Shown one piece after another: positions 34,013 to 42,436 of a stretch of DNA of 64,000 bases (the first letter of the stretch is position 1; every line of letters begins with the position of its first letter). The DNA is taken from assembly GCF_001592745.1 (NCBI RefSeq), contig NZ_LUKD01000008.1:508740-572739 (forward strand). The letters run 5' to 3'. The notes below the pieces were generated by a model that was given only the letters and a program-made list of their open reading frames with translations, ran no database searches and had not been told where the DNA came from. The position numbers were made by a program, and so were the translations under genes. The stretch comes from Bdellovibrio bacteriovorus. Lineage in GTDB: Bacteria; Bdellovibrionota; Bdellovibrionia; Bdellovibrionales; Bdellovibrionaceae.

Positions 34013-35905
34013 ATGAGATCCCTCGTTTTACCTATTTTAAACCCTGCTGTTGCAAATCAGCCATTTTCTGAATGGGCAGCTCCACCTATTGAGCAGTTCC
34101 TTAACTCTCTAGACGCCTCCGAACTTACAAAGTCCCACTATGCATCTCGCCTTCAACACAAAGAGGCGATTTTTTTCACCGATCCAAATGGTGATGCGTA
34201 CGCGAGAGTGAACCTATCGGGCCAAAAGGAGGTTTGGCCCACTAACTCTGAAGAATTCCGGACTTGGTTAGGGTCACGATCTAACAAGGAGTTGGGTAAG
34301 TTTCCTACTGAGAGTGTAATGCGAGAGGTAGTTGCGCACGCGACCGGTAGAGCAAAGACTGACGGAATCCGAGAACTAGTTTTCAATCGAGTCGCTGGTC
34401 ACGGGCGGAATATCTACATTGATATGGCAGATAAGCTTGGCCGTTTCATTGAAATAACTCCAAGTGGTTATGCCATGACTACCAGTTTGCCAAATGGAAT
34501 CTGGTTCACGCGTTCTTCCAGTATGTTGCCTCTTCCTGCTCCTACACCGGGTGGAAGCATTAATGATCTTAGAAAGTATGTGAATCTGAAGGACGAAAAA
34601 TCTTGGCAGATACTATTGTCTTGGATTCTTGGTAGCCTAAATCCTGAAGGACCTTTTCCTATTTTAATGATTAACGGTGGGCCTGGAACTGCAAAATCCA
34701 CCTCCTCCGAATTTATTAAAAGGCTGATTGACCCTACAGGTGCCCCATTGCGAAACCTCACTAAAAATGAGCGCGACTTAATGATCCTCGGAAAGAATTC
34801 ATGGATCATGGGATTTGATAACGTAAGCTATATCAAAGATGATGTAAGTGACATGTTTTGCCGGATTGCAACCGGCGGTGGCTTTTCTACCCGTAAGTTG
34901 TACACCGACGCAGGGGAAAAGATTTTTTTCATCAAGCGTCCCTGTCTCTTCAATGGGATTCCTGATTTTTTCTCTACACGATCAGATCTAATCGACAGAT
35001 CTCTTCACGTAACGTTGAAACCAATCTTAGAGAAAGATCGAAAGCTTACGCGTGAGCTGGAAAGAGAGTTCCAAGCAGACCATGGCAAAATGCTCGGCGC
35101 GATTTGCCAGCTACTAAGTAAAATGCTCTTTGATTTGCCCTCACATTCATTACAGTCAAAGCCAAGAATGGCAGACTTTGCGCATTTCGTTTCTAGCGCG
35201 GAACCACATTTAGGGTGGAGCACTGGAACTGTTGTTGATCTGATGAGAGAAAATCGAGCCGATGCTGAAAGCGTTCTGATTGAGAATTGCGTTTACTCTA
35301 GTCTCATCATTGTACTTGCTTCAGAAAATTGGAGTGGATCTGCTTCCGAGCTCCTTGAGGAAATCGAGGATTCTCTTGGGGAGGATAGCCGAAGACTGAA
35401 AGGAGTGCCGCAGTCTGCATCAGCACTATCAAGTTCACTTAGGAGGTACGCGCCTGCATTTCGATCCGTTGGAGTTCACATTGACTGTGATGGCAAAACT
35501 TCGGGAGCAAACTCTCGTCGTTTCATATCTATCTCGTTAGACTCTTCAGCGGATATAGAAATGGTTAGGCAGGCACGTCAAGATTCTAGTCAGTACGCGC
35601 GCATGGAACTCAGAAAAAAGAAGCGAGCCGATCTTCGGGCAATTGCAAATAAGAAAAACAAGGAGCTTGTTCCGAATAGTACTGTGCTCAAGGATATTTT
35701 GATGAGTACTGCAAAAGTTGAATCTCAGACTTCCAAAGCTAATTCAGATGAGCGGAATTCGCCTGGGTCTCCGGAGTGTTTCGGACATGTACACGTGTTT
35801 GATCCCAGCTCTGAAAAGTGTGTTGAGTGTCCATATGAACATGCTTGCCTCAATGAAATCGAACGTGGAAATGCGAAAGATCCCCAACAGGCGGTTCTGC
35901 AATGA
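34013..35905 (+). CDS. P-loop ATPase of integrated elements (helicase/primase-associated type)
   Basis: 630 residues from the ATG at 34013; ATG at 33992 and TTG at 33977 are also in frame. The central ATPase has Walker A INGGPGTAKSTSS (about 221-233), a Walker B-like SWIMGFDNV and the sensor-like RPCLFNGIPDFFSTRSDLIDRSL. This pattern is known from ATPases of prophages and islands that lie in primase/helicase cassettes. The C-terminal tail has a Cys/His cluster (CFGHVHVF, then CVECPYEHAC) that could bind zinc. It may act in replication of the excised element (inference). Four-base overlap with the next gene. Confidence 0.7.
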   Translation: MRSLVLPILNPAVANQPFSEWAAPPIEQFLNSLDASELTKSHYASRLQHKEAIFFTDPNGDAYARVNLSGQKEVWPTNSEEFRTWLGSRSNKELGKFPTESVMREVVAHATGRAKTDGIRELVFNRVAGHGRNIYIDMADKLGRFIEITPSGYAMTTSLPNGIWFTRSSSMLPLPAPTPGGSINDLRKYVNLKDEKSWQILLSWILGSLNPEGPFPILMINGGPGTAKSTSSEFIKRLIDPTGAPLRNLTKNERDLMILGKNSWIMGFDNVSYIKDDVSDMFCRIATGGGFSTRKLYTDAGEKIFFIKRPCLFNGIPDFFSTRSDLIDRSLHVTLKPILEKDRKLTRELEREFQADHGKMLGAICQLLSKMLFDLPSHSLQSKPRMADFAHFVSSAEPHLGWSTGTVVDLMRENRADAESVLIENCVYSSLIIVLASENWSGSASELLEEIEDSLGEDSRRLKGVPQSASALSSSLRRYAPAFRSVGVHIDCDGKTSGANSRRFISISLDSSADIEMVRQARQDSSQYARMELRKKKRADLRAIANKKNKELVPNSTVLKDILMSTAKVESQTSKANSDERNSPGSPECFGHVHVFDPSSEKCVECPYEHACLNEIERGNAKDPQQAVLQ

Positions 35906-36120
35906 ATTCGCTAAAAGGATATTTTGACCATTTGCATGAGCATAAGTTCCGGGGACAGGTGATCGTTACATTCAAAGATGGACAGATTTCTCTCCTCGAA
36001 CAAAAGCAACAGTTCAAATCGATCCCGCAAGAGATTCTGAGTAGGAAGAACCGCCAAGAATCTCATGTCGTACCAGAAGGTCCGCATGAGTTCCCAAAGC
36101 AGTTCTCTAAAAAGATGTAA
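35902..36120 (+). CDS. Small protein, DUF2292-like pattern
   Basis: 72 residues. ATG overlaps the stop of the ATPase gene. The segment FRGQVIVTFKDGQISLLEQ resembles the beta-hairpin of DUF2292-type small proteins (G.V.V...DG.I..LE), but the match is short and weak. The C-terminal half is basic and polar. Function unknown; its position suggests it belongs to the ATPase-recombinase cassette. Confidence 0.55.
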   Translation: MNSLKGYFDHLHEHKFRGQVIVTFKDGQISLLEQKQQFKSIPQEILSRKNRQESHVVPEGPHEFPKQFSKKM

Positions 36121-36367
36121 CTCGTGTGAGGGGATTTTTCCCCTCACATCATTCTATCGAAAGGCAAATCGGTTCGACAGTAATTGCAAGGCGTGTATAG
36201 CTCGAAAAAAAGCGTCATGGTATAAAATGAAGTGCAAAAAGAATAGAACTCAGACGCAAAACCTTGAGGTATTGCAGGTGAATATTCCCGACAAAAAATA
36301 TTTGTCGGCACAGATCAGAAATTTGATCAAGGGAATGAATTTTGATGTCGACGGAAGTGAAAACTAA
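36086..36367 (+). CDS. Small zinc-finger protein
   Basis: 93 residues from the ATG at 36086, which has AGAAGG five bases upstream; an earlier ATG at 36065 is possible. A four-Cys zinc finger CNSCEGIFPLTSFYRK...CKACIARKKASWYK resembles the zinc-binding part seen in phage recombination endonuclease VII-type and related small proteins. The histidine-rich nuclease part is absent. It overlaps the preceding gene by 35 bases and the recombinase gene by 23, so translation is likely coupled. Confidence 0.65.
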   Translation: MSSQSSSLKRCNSCEGIFPLTSFYRKANRFDSNCKACIARKKASWYKMKCKKNRTQTQNLEVLQVNIPDKKYLSAQIRNLIKGMNFDVDGSEN

Positions 36368-37973
36368 AAAGAGGATCGCAATTTACACCCGCGTCAGCAC
36401 ACTGAACCAGGTTGTTGAAAATGGAAGTTTAGAGCAGCAGGAAAAAATTTGCCGTGACTATCTTAGATCTTTATCAGTGCGAGACGGAGTCGACTATGAA
36501 GTGGTGAAAGTATACACAGATGCTGGAATCAGTGGAGCTACTGCGGCTGCTCGACCGGCATATTTAGAAATGCTTTCTGACTGTGACAGAGGAAAGATAG
36601 ACGGTATTACAACCTTTGAACTTACTCGGCTGTCTCGATCAGTAAACGATCTTGAAAAACTGACGAGTAGATGTCGGAAAAACAAAGTGGCCCTTCTGAT
36701 AAAAGGGTTCGATATGGACCCAAATACGTTAATGGGCGAAATGCTCTTCCGGTTTTTAGCAGTACTTTCTGAATTCGAGAGAAAGCTCACTGCAAATAGA
36801 GTGAAAGAAAGTACGCGAAGTAGAATGCTTAACCTTGGCCACGTAAATGGCGGAAGAATACCTCTCGGATTCGATCGAGATCCCGAGCGAAAGGGTTGCT
36901 GGAAGGCGAACCCGGCGGAGTTAAGACAAGTCGAACATATAATGAACGTGTTTCTCGAAACAGGATCATTTAAGGCAACTTTAGTTGAAATCAAAAGACT
37001 CGGAATTACCAATAAGGATGGGAAGGATTTTAGATTTACTTCTCTGAAGACGCTTCTCACAAATTACAGGTATCTGGGAAAACAGCTCGTGACTTGCGGT
37101 CCCAACGACGAAGATAAAAAGTGGGCCTCTCTTCATCATGGCTGCGTAATCTCCGAAAATCTGTATCAGCAAGTCCAAGAGAAAATTGCTGAGATTGATG
37201 GTCGTAAAAATCTAAATCGTTTGAGTGCTAGAATATATCCTCTCACGGGTCTACTTCAGTATGAAGACGGCTCATTGTTTTGTGGCCAGAGTGGAACTTC
37301 AAGAAATGGGTCTAAGCATTTTTACTATTGGAATAAGAAGCACAAAGTGCGAGTGGAAGCTGACATCTTTGATAAAGCTATTTTGGATTTCCTAAAAGGC
37401 GTCCTAGTAAGCGACAAAGAATTAGAAAAGTTGGTCGGTACAATCAACGGTACTTGTAAAAGCAGAATGGAACTGATTACACAAAGAATCAGAGAGATTC
37501 GAAAGGATATTCAAGTTCTGTCTGATGAAGATGAGAAGATGTTAGCTGAATTGCGAAGTTTTAATAAATCTAACGGAGCGGCGAAAGCTCTTCAGTGGTT
37601 GGAACAGCAAACTTCCAAAAGCGAAGAGCAAAAAAAAGTTTTGGGCCTGGAACTGGAAGAGCTTCTGCGAGAAAAAGAACAGCTAGAGGCCTCGGGTGCG
37701 AACCTTGCTGGGGTTCGTGGGGTTTTAGCAAAGTTCTGTGAACTGGTTTCCAAAGCCGACCCTGTTCGACAACGAGAGTTCTATCGCCAAATTTTCAAGA
37801 AGATCGAATTTTCGAAATACAACAAAGTCAAAATTGAGTGGTTCTTGCCTGGAGGTCCCCAAAGGGGAGGAGATTATTCTTTCACCGAGGAAACAGAGGT
37901 TGCTTCCGGTTTAAATTGGCGTTCCCAAGGGGATTTGAACCCCTGTATCCTCCGTGAAAGGGAGGTGTCCTAG
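36345..37973 (+). CDS. Large serine recombinase (integrase of the element)
   Basis: 542 residues. N-terminal resolvase domain with IAIYTRVST (nucleophile Ser18), GISGATAAARPAYLEML and LTRLSRSVNDLEKL; then the Recombinase domain (HVNGGRIPLGFDRD onward); then a zinc-ribbon region that keeps only one of the usual Cys (LFCGQSGT); then a coiled coil. The start may be the TTG at 36342. The last 18 codons and stop lie inside tRNA-Glu and are its antisense (WRSQGDLNPCILREREVS), so the C terminus is created by the integration site. It should integrate and excise the element 23435-37928. Confidence 0.9.
   Translation: MSTEVKTKKRIAIYTRVSTLNQVVENGSLEQQEKICRDYLRSLSVRDGVDYEVVKVYTDAGISGATAAARPAYLEMLSDCDRGKIDGITTFELTRLSRSVNDLEKLTSRCRKNKVALLIKGFDMDPNTLMGEMLFRFLAVLSEFERKLTANRVKESTRSRMLNLGHVNGGRIPLGFDRDPERKGCWKANPAELRQVEHIMNVFLETGSFKATLVEIKRLGITNKDGKDFRFTSLKTLLTNYRYLGKQLVTCGPNDEDKKWASLHHGCVISENLYQQVQEKIAEIDGRKNLNRLSARIYPLTGLLQYEDGSLFCGQSGTSRNGSKHFYYWNKKHKVRVEADIFDKAILDFLKGVLVSDKELEKLVGTINGTCKSRMELITQRIREIRKDIQVLSDEDEKMLAELRSFNKSNGAAKALQWLEQQTSKSEEQKKVLGLELEELLREKEQLEASGANLAGVRGVLAKFCELVSKADPVRQREFYRQIFKKIEFSKYNKVKIEWFLPGGPQRGGDYSFTEETEVASGLNWRSQGDLNPCILREREVS
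37916..37928 (+). repeat. attR: tRNA-Glu 3' end copy of the 13-bp repeat
   Basis: TTGGCGTTCCCAA, identical to 23435-23447. It includes the encoded CCA (antisense TGG at 37917-37919) and the acceptor stem of tRNA-Glu. It also lies inside the recombinase reading frame. Confidence 0.65.
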
Positions 37974-37992
37974 GCCCCTAGACGATGGGAAC
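37917..37992 (-). tRNA. tRNA-Glu (anticodon TTC)
   Basis: 76 bases including encoded CCA. The acceptor stem pairs GTTCCC with GGGAAC; the anticodon arm CCTCC-CTTTCAC-GGAGG gives anticodon TTC; the T arm is GGGGTTCAAATCCCC. It is intact although it is the attachment site of the element, because the repeat restores its 3' end. Its own terminator now lies 14.5 kb away at 23380, so its transcript runs into the antisense of the recombinase gene. Confidence 0.95.
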
Positions 37993-38013
37993 GTGTAGAG
38001 AAAAAACAGAAAA

Positions 38014-38089
38014 TGGTGGCTCGCGATGGATTCGAACCATCGACCCCTTCATTAAAAGTGAAGTGCTCTACCAGCTGAGCTAGCGAACC
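38014..38089 (-). tRNA. tRNA-Lys (anticodon TTT)
   Basis: 76 bases including CCA. Acceptor GGTTCGC pairs with GCGAGCC (one G-T pair); anticodon arm CTTCA-CTTTTAA-TGAAG gives TTT; T arm ATGGTTCGAATCCAT. It lies 21 bases upstream of tRNA-Glu on the same strand, so they are probably one transcript. Confidence 0.95.
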
Positions 38090-38182
38090 ACTGTCCGTTT
38101 AGGAAGTGCTAATTTGTAGTAAGGCGGGGGCAAAGTCAATACGATTTCTTGCTGTTTTTTAAAAATTTTTGCGATTTTTTTA

Positions 38183-38220
38183 TAAAAAAAAGGGCTTTGC
38201 TTAAGGCATAAGCAAAGCCC
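38183..38220 (-). terminator. Rho-independent terminator of purA
   Basis: A perfect 12-bp stem (GGGCTTTGCTTA and complement) with a five-base loop, followed by eight T on the minus strand. It begins 23 bases after the purA stop. Confidence 0.9.
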
Positions 38221-38242
38221 TTCGTGAATTCGCTAACTGTGC

Positions 38243-39541
38243 TTAATTATTGAACAAAGGTTTGACCCACAATGTCTGCTCGCGGCCCGGGCCGACGGAA
38301 ATTACATCGATCGGAGTTCCCAATTGTGAGCCTAAGTAGTCAATGTAGTTTGTTGTTGGACGCGGAAGATCTGAAAGTGTTTTTACTTTCGTTAAATCTT
38401 CTTTCCAACCAGGGATCCACTCGATCACCGGTTCTACTTTTTCCAATTCGTACGGAGATGTTGGAAGTTCGGTGATTGTTTCGCCATTTAATTTGTAAGC
38501 TGTGCACACACCGATGCGATCGTGGCCTGTTAATACATCTAACTTCATCATCGCTAGGTTCGTAATACCATTCACGCGGATCGCGTATTTCAAGGCGACT
38601 AGATCCAACCAACCACAACGGCGTGCACGGCCTGTTGTCGAGCCGAATTCGTGGCCGTCGGCTTGGATTTTTTTGCCGATTTCGTCGTGAAGTTCTGTTG
38701 GGAATGGGCCGCTTCCTACGCGAGTCGCATAAGCTTTGAAAACACCGATCACTTTTTGAATGCTCATCGGGCTGATGCCTGCGCTGGCGCAAGCATTCGA
38801 AGCCAATGTCGAAGAGCTTGTCACGAACGGATACGTTCCGTGCATCACATCCAACATCGTACCTTGAGCGCCTTCGAACAAAACGCGCTTTCCGGCTTTC
38901 AAGTTTTTGTTGATGAAGAGTGAAGAATCTTTGCAACGATACGGAGCTAAATCTTCTGCTACTTTTTGAAGGTCCGCCATGATGTCTTCCAACTTGAAAG
39001 TCGGCGCCTTGTAGTAGTTTTCCAGCATGAAGTTTTTCTCGCGCAATGCCAGTTCTACTTTTGCTTTTAAAGTTTCGCGATCGAAAATATCACCGAACAA
39101 AACAGCGCGGCGAGAAGCGCGGTCTTCGTAAGCGGGGCCAATGCCTTTTCCCGTTGTGCCGATTTTGCTATCGCTCAATGCCGCTTCACGAGCCGCATCT
39201 AAAGCTTTGTGGTACGGAAGAATGATTGTTGCTGTATCAGAGATCAACAATTGCTTTGGATTTTGCAAATAGCCTGTTGCTTTTAGTTTGTTGATTTCAT
39301 CGCGGATAGAGAAAACATCGATCACAACACCCGGAGCAATCACGCATGTTGTTTCGGGACGAAGAATTCCGCTGGGTACCAAGTGAAGAACTGTTTTCTG
39401 ACCGTTGACCACGAGTGTGTGGCCTGCGTTGGCGCCGCCTTGATAGCGAACGACCATGTCTGCTTTTTCAGCGAAGACATCAATAAGTTTACCTTTACCT
39501 TCATCGCCCCATTGGGCTCCGACAACAACAACACCTGACAT
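38243..39541 (-). CDS. purA: Adenylosuccinate synthetase
   Basis: 432 residues, the normal length. It joins IMP and aspartate with GTP to give adenylosuccinate, the first step to AMP. The N-terminal GAQWGDEGKGK P-loop (8-18), GGANAGHTLV, the IMP-site GTTGKGIGPAYEDR and the aspartate-loop region FGSTTGRARRCGWLD are all present. ATG at 39541 with GGGAA upstream. A 14-bp hairpin lies directly before the ribosome site, and serA lies upstream on the same strand. A terminator follows. Confidence 0.97.
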   Translation of the reverse strand: MSGVVVVGAQWGDEGKGKLIDVFAEKADMVVRYQGGANAGHTLVVNGQKTVLHLVPSGILRPETTCVIAPGVVIDVFSIRDEINKLKATGYLQNPKQLLISDTATIILPYHKALDAAREAALSDSKIGTTGKGIGPAYEDRASRRAVLFGDIFDRETLKAKVELALREKNFMLENYYKAPTFKLEDIMADLQKVAEDLAPYRCKDSSLFINKNLKAGKRVLFEGAQGTMLDVMHGTYPFVTSSSTLASNACASAGISPMSIQKVIGVFKAYATRVGSGPFPTELHDEIGKKIQADGHEFGSTTGRARRCGWLDLVALKYAIRVNGITNLAMMKLDVLTGHDRIGVCTAYKLNGETITELPTSPYELEKVEPVIEWIPGWKEDLTKVKTLSDLPRPTTNYIDYLGSQLGTPIDVISVGPGREQTLWVKPLFNN

Positions 39542-39551
39542 TGCAATTCCC

Positions 39552-39583
39552 TTCGAAGGTACCAGTCCCCTGGTACCTTCGAA
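39552..39583 (-). promoter_or_regulatory. Perfect 14-bp hairpin just upstream of purA
   Basis: TTCGAAGGTACCAG, a four-base loop (GGGA on the minus strand) and the exact complement. It ends ten bases before the purA start, adjacent to the GGGAA ribosome site. There is no T-run on the purA side, so it is not a simple terminator for serA. It may control purA translation or mRNA stability. Confidence 0.55.
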
Positions 39584-39615
39584 CTTTCTCGCAAGAGATT
39601 CTCTCAGGCAAGTTT

Positions 39616-40602
39616 TTATTCTCCTTTAAATGGAGCGGCTCCGTACCAAGGGGCTCTTGGCGGGAGGGTGTCAGAAGTCGATCCGTCGATAAAAAACGCC
39701 ATAAGCTTATTAGCTGCCACCTGGGAGGCTTTAAAGAACGCATCCTCGGTATTGGCTCCAATATGCGGCGTGAGAATCACGTTCGGATACGTGAGAAGTT
39801 TTGAGTTTCGGGACAACGGTTCTTTTTCAAAGACATCCAGTCCGACGGAGCGCAGCCAACCTTTTTCAATGGCTTCGCACAGGTCGTTTTCATTGATCAC
39901 GGAACCGCGCGACGTGTTGATTAAAGTCAAACCGCGATGAATATATTCAAAGTGCGAACGGTTGAGCATATGCTCTGTTTCCAGGGTCTTTGGCACGTGA
40001 AAGCTTAAGATATCAGCAGTTTTTAAAACCTCTTCATAACTTAAACGGGGAATTTTCAAGCGTTCAAAAACTTCGTCCTCCTGATAAGGATCAAAAGCGA
40101 CAACGTTCATGCCGAATGCTTGTGCTAGTTCGGCGACGCGGGAACCGATTCGTCCCAAACCTACGATGCCGTAGGTGCGACCAGAAAGCTCAATGCCTGT
40201 CACCAGATCGCGCTTCCATTCGCCGGCTTTCACCATCTTGTGCGACTGCGGAATGTTGTTCACACAATTTAGAACTAGTCCCCATGTTAGTTGGGCTGCG
40301 GATTCAATATTTGCGGAAGGGGTGTGCATCACTGTCACGCCCCACTTTTGAGTGGCATCTAAATCGATGTGATCAAAGCCACTGGTGCAGGTGATGATAA
40401 GCTGCAACTGACGGGCTTTTTTTAAAAGCTCTTCATTCACTGTTGTGCGACTGCGAATGATCAACGCATTGGCGCTCACCAGGTGTTCCAGCGGCAGATG
40501 CTGAGGGTTATCACTGCGCACCACTTCAAACTGGCTATGTTGTTGCAAGTACAAAAAACTATCTTGCGCGAAGCGGTCGGTGATCAGAATTTTTTTCTTC
40601 AT
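39616..40602 (-). CDS. serA: D-3-phosphoglycerate dehydrogenase-like 2-hydroxyacid dehydrogenase
   Basis: 328 residues from the ATG at 40602, which overlaps the aminotransferase stop (ATGA) and has AAGGGAC upstream. NAD-binding GIVGLGRIGSRVAELAQAF followed by DPY fits NAD. The catalytic Arg lies in NTSRGSVINE, Glu in DVFEKEP and His in LTPHIG. It oxidises 3-phosphoglycerate in serine synthesis; the short form has no ACT domain. Translational coupling to a class V aminotransferase suggests the pair makes serine. Another 2-hydroxyacid substrate cannot be excluded from sequence. Confidence 0.82.
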   Translation of the reverse strand: MKKKILITDRFAQDSFLYLQQHSQFEVVRSDNPQHLPLEHLVSANALIIRSRTTVNEELLKKARQLQLIITCTSGFDHIDLDATQKWGVTVMHTPSANIESAAQLTWGLVLNCVNNIPQSHKMVKAGEWKRDLVTGIELSGRTYGIVGLGRIGSRVAELAQAFGMNVVAFDPYQEDEVFERLKIPRLSYEEVLKTADILSFHVPKTLETEHMLNRSHFEYIHRGLTLINTSRGSVINENDLCEAIEKGWLRSVGLDVFEKEPLSRNSKLLTYPNVILTPHIGANTEDAFFKASQVAANKLMAFFIDGSTSDTLPPRAPWYGAAPFKGE

Positions 40603-41765
40603 GGATTGTCCCTTAACCACGCGCGCGCTTCATCGGTGATATTTGAAATGTGCTCTAAAGATATAAAATCAGGATCAAAGAAACGCAGGGTGTGTCCCAA
40701 GCACTCAATCAAGCGCACTTGTTCTTCATCTTGAATGTAACCCATGTGGCCGACGCGAATGATTTTACCCTTTGCTTGATCTTGGCCACCCATGATTGTA
40801 ATGGCGTGAGTTTCCTCTAGGTGCAGGCGGATTTTTTGTCCGTCCATTCCTGCAGGCACCGTCAAAGCAGTGACTGAATCACTCGGAGATTTTGCATAAA
40901 GTCCGAAACCTAATTTCAAACCGAATTTGCGAGTGAACTCAGCTCGGCGATGAATGATACGGAAAAGTTCTTGTAGGCCTTGTTTTTCAATCAAGCCCAG
41001 GACCGTGTCTAAGGCACGAATGATCGCCACGTTTGAAGAGTAAAAAGTTTCTCCACTGCCATTCGCTTTCTTTTCTTTGCGCAAATCAAAATAATAGCGA
41101 GGGCATTTTGCTTGATCGACAAACTTCCAAGCTTTTTGTGACAAAGCTAAGAAGGTCATTCCTGTGGGTAACATAAAAGCTTTTTGCGAACCGGCGACTA
41201 AGCCATCAATACCCCAAGCGTCCATAGGCAGGGGATAAGCACCCAAAGCGGTGATGGCGTCGACCAAAAGTAAAGTCTCAGAATATTTTTTTACAACAGA
41301 TGCCAGCTCCTGAATGGGATGCGCCACCGCCGTGGAAGTTTCACAGGCCTGGCAAAGAACCGCGCGCGTGTCAGGATTTTTCTTCAGCAACTCTTCAACT
41401 TCAGAAACTTTGACGGTTTCGCCCCAAGGAACATTGACGATGGTGACTTCGGCGCCAAAAGTTTTTGCCATATCGGCCCAGCGCTCACCGAATTTTCCAG
41501 AAACAATCGCGATCACTTTATCGCCTGGAGAAAGCACGTTCACTAAAAGTGCTTCCATGCCGCCAGAACCTGTGGACGTCAAAAGATAAACATCTTGTTC
41601 AGTTTGAAAAACGCTTTTAATTCCCTTTAAAACACGCTTCAAAATGGCGTCAAATTCAGGGGTGCGGTGATGAATCATCGGAAGTGCCAATACTTTGCGC
41701 ACCTCAGGATGAAGATTCACGGGACCCGGCGCCAGCAAACTGTAATTGTCATTGAGAGATGTCAT
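40599..41765 (-). CDS. Class V aminotransferase (serine-pyruvate/phosphoserine type)
   Basis: 388 residues. LLAPGPVNLHPEVR and HHRTPEFD at the N terminus, GSGGMEALL, HPIQELASVV..., LLVDAITALGA and the PLP lysine motif GSQKAFMLP are those of alanine-glyoxylate/serine-pyruvate aminotransferases. With serA immediately downstream it probably transaminates 3-phosphohydroxypyruvate or a related keto acid in serine or glycine metabolism. ATG at 41765 has AAGGAAG upstream. It is divergent from lptE, whose upstream-extended frame would overlap it. Confidence 0.85.
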   Translation of the reverse strand: MTSLNDNYSLLAPGPVNLHPEVRKVLALPMIHHRTPEFDAILKRVLKGIKSVFQTEQDVYLLTSTGSGGMEALLVNVLSPGDKVIAIVSGKFGERWADMAKTFGAEVTIVNVPWGETVKVSEVEELLKKNPDTRAVLCQACETSTAVAHPIQELASVVKKYSETLLLVDAITALGAYPLPMDAWGIDGLVAGSQKAFMLPTGMTFLALSQKAWKFVDQAKCPRYYFDLRKEKKANGSGETFYSSNVAIIRALDTVLGLIEKQGLQELFRIIHRRAEFTRKFGLKLGFGLYAKSPSDSVTALTVPAGMDGQKIRLHLEETHAITIMGGQDQAKGKIIRVGHMGYIQDEEQVRLIECLGHTLRFFDPDFISLEHISNITDEARAWLRDNP

Positions 41766-41809
41766 TTTTCTTCCTTGATATCTTCAGTATTTTATACTCA
41801 ACTGGTCCC

Positions 41810-42394
41810 GTGGACGCAATCTTTAAAGGCCTTCTCATTCTGACTGTCAGCTTCTCGGTTTTACTCTCGGGATGCGCTTACCGCATGGGCGCTGCGAGTC
41901 GCAGTATTCCAGGTGGGTACAAGCAGATTTCAGTGCCCATTTTCAAAAATAGGACCCAAGAAACTGGCATTGAAGTCGGCTTCACAAATGCGTTGATTTT
42001 AGAGTTTCAACGTTCGCGCATTGCTCGTATTGTGGACAACTCTTTGTCAGAAGTGGCAGTGATCGGGCAGATCGATAATATTCAATACATTCCCGGAGCA
42101 AAACGTGTCGCCGGCGAGCAATCTTCGGCCTATCTTCCCAACGGAACTGTCATCGCGACGGAGTACCGGATTCTTCTTACAGTAACTGTCAAAGTGGTGC
42201 GACAAGCTGATGGAACAGAGCTTTGGAGTGGAAGTTTCAGCGGAGAGCGTACTTATGCAGCACCTCAGGTGACGCTCGCAGGCGTGAACTCGGTAAATCC
42301 TCTTTACAATCTTTCTGCACGCAGGCAGAACATTGACGTCATGGCGAACGACATCATGGCCGAAGCCCATGATCGTATTACAGAAAATTTTTAA
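41810..42394 (+). CDS. lptE: LPS-assembly lipoprotein LptE
   Basis: 194 residues from the GTG at 41810; this start gives a standard lipoprotein signal ending LLSGC with Cys22. An ATG at 41759 is in frame but would overlap the divergent aminotransferase gene. The mature part YRMGAASRSIPGGYKQISVPIFKNRTQETGIEVGFTNAL and the later beta segments match LptE, the outer-membrane partner of LptD in lipopolysaccharide insertion. Location directly before holA is the classical gene order. Confidence 0.88.
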   Translation: MDAIFKGLLILTVSFSVLLSGCAYRMGAASRSIPGGYKQISVPIFKNRTQETGIEVGFTNALILEFQRSRIARIVDNSLSEVAVIGQIDNIQYIPGAKRVAGEQSSAYLPNGTVIATEYRILLTVTVKVVRQADGTELWSGSFSGERTYAAPQVTLAGVNSVNPLYNLSARRQNIDVMANDIMAEAHDRITENF

Positions 42395-42436
42395 GCACCG
42401 GGGAAAAGGTCTTTACGACTTTTTTTGAGAAAAACG

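Larger units (their letters stand above)
23435..37928. mobile_element. Integrated element (genomic island) at tRNA-Glu
   Basis: About 14.5 kb between 13-bp direct repeats, one at the 3' end of tRNA-Glu. It contains a serine recombinase next to the tRNA end, a recombinase-like helix-turn-helix gene at the other end, a P-loop ATPase of the type found in integrated elements, and a type I restriction-modification operon. Core genes (selO left; tRNAs and purA right) flank it. The host terminator 23380-23423 would directly follow tRNA-Glu once the element is removed, which supports the boundaries. No conjugation or phage structural genes are seen. Confidence 0.75.

Noticed and set aside
36494..37060. 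188-codon frame on the minus strand
   Set aside because: Antisense to the serine recombinase catalytic and Recombinase domains; no signature of its own.
38340..38936. 198-codon minus-strand frame inside purA
   Set aside because: Same strand, different frame, inside a complete purA gene; Arg-rich shadow.
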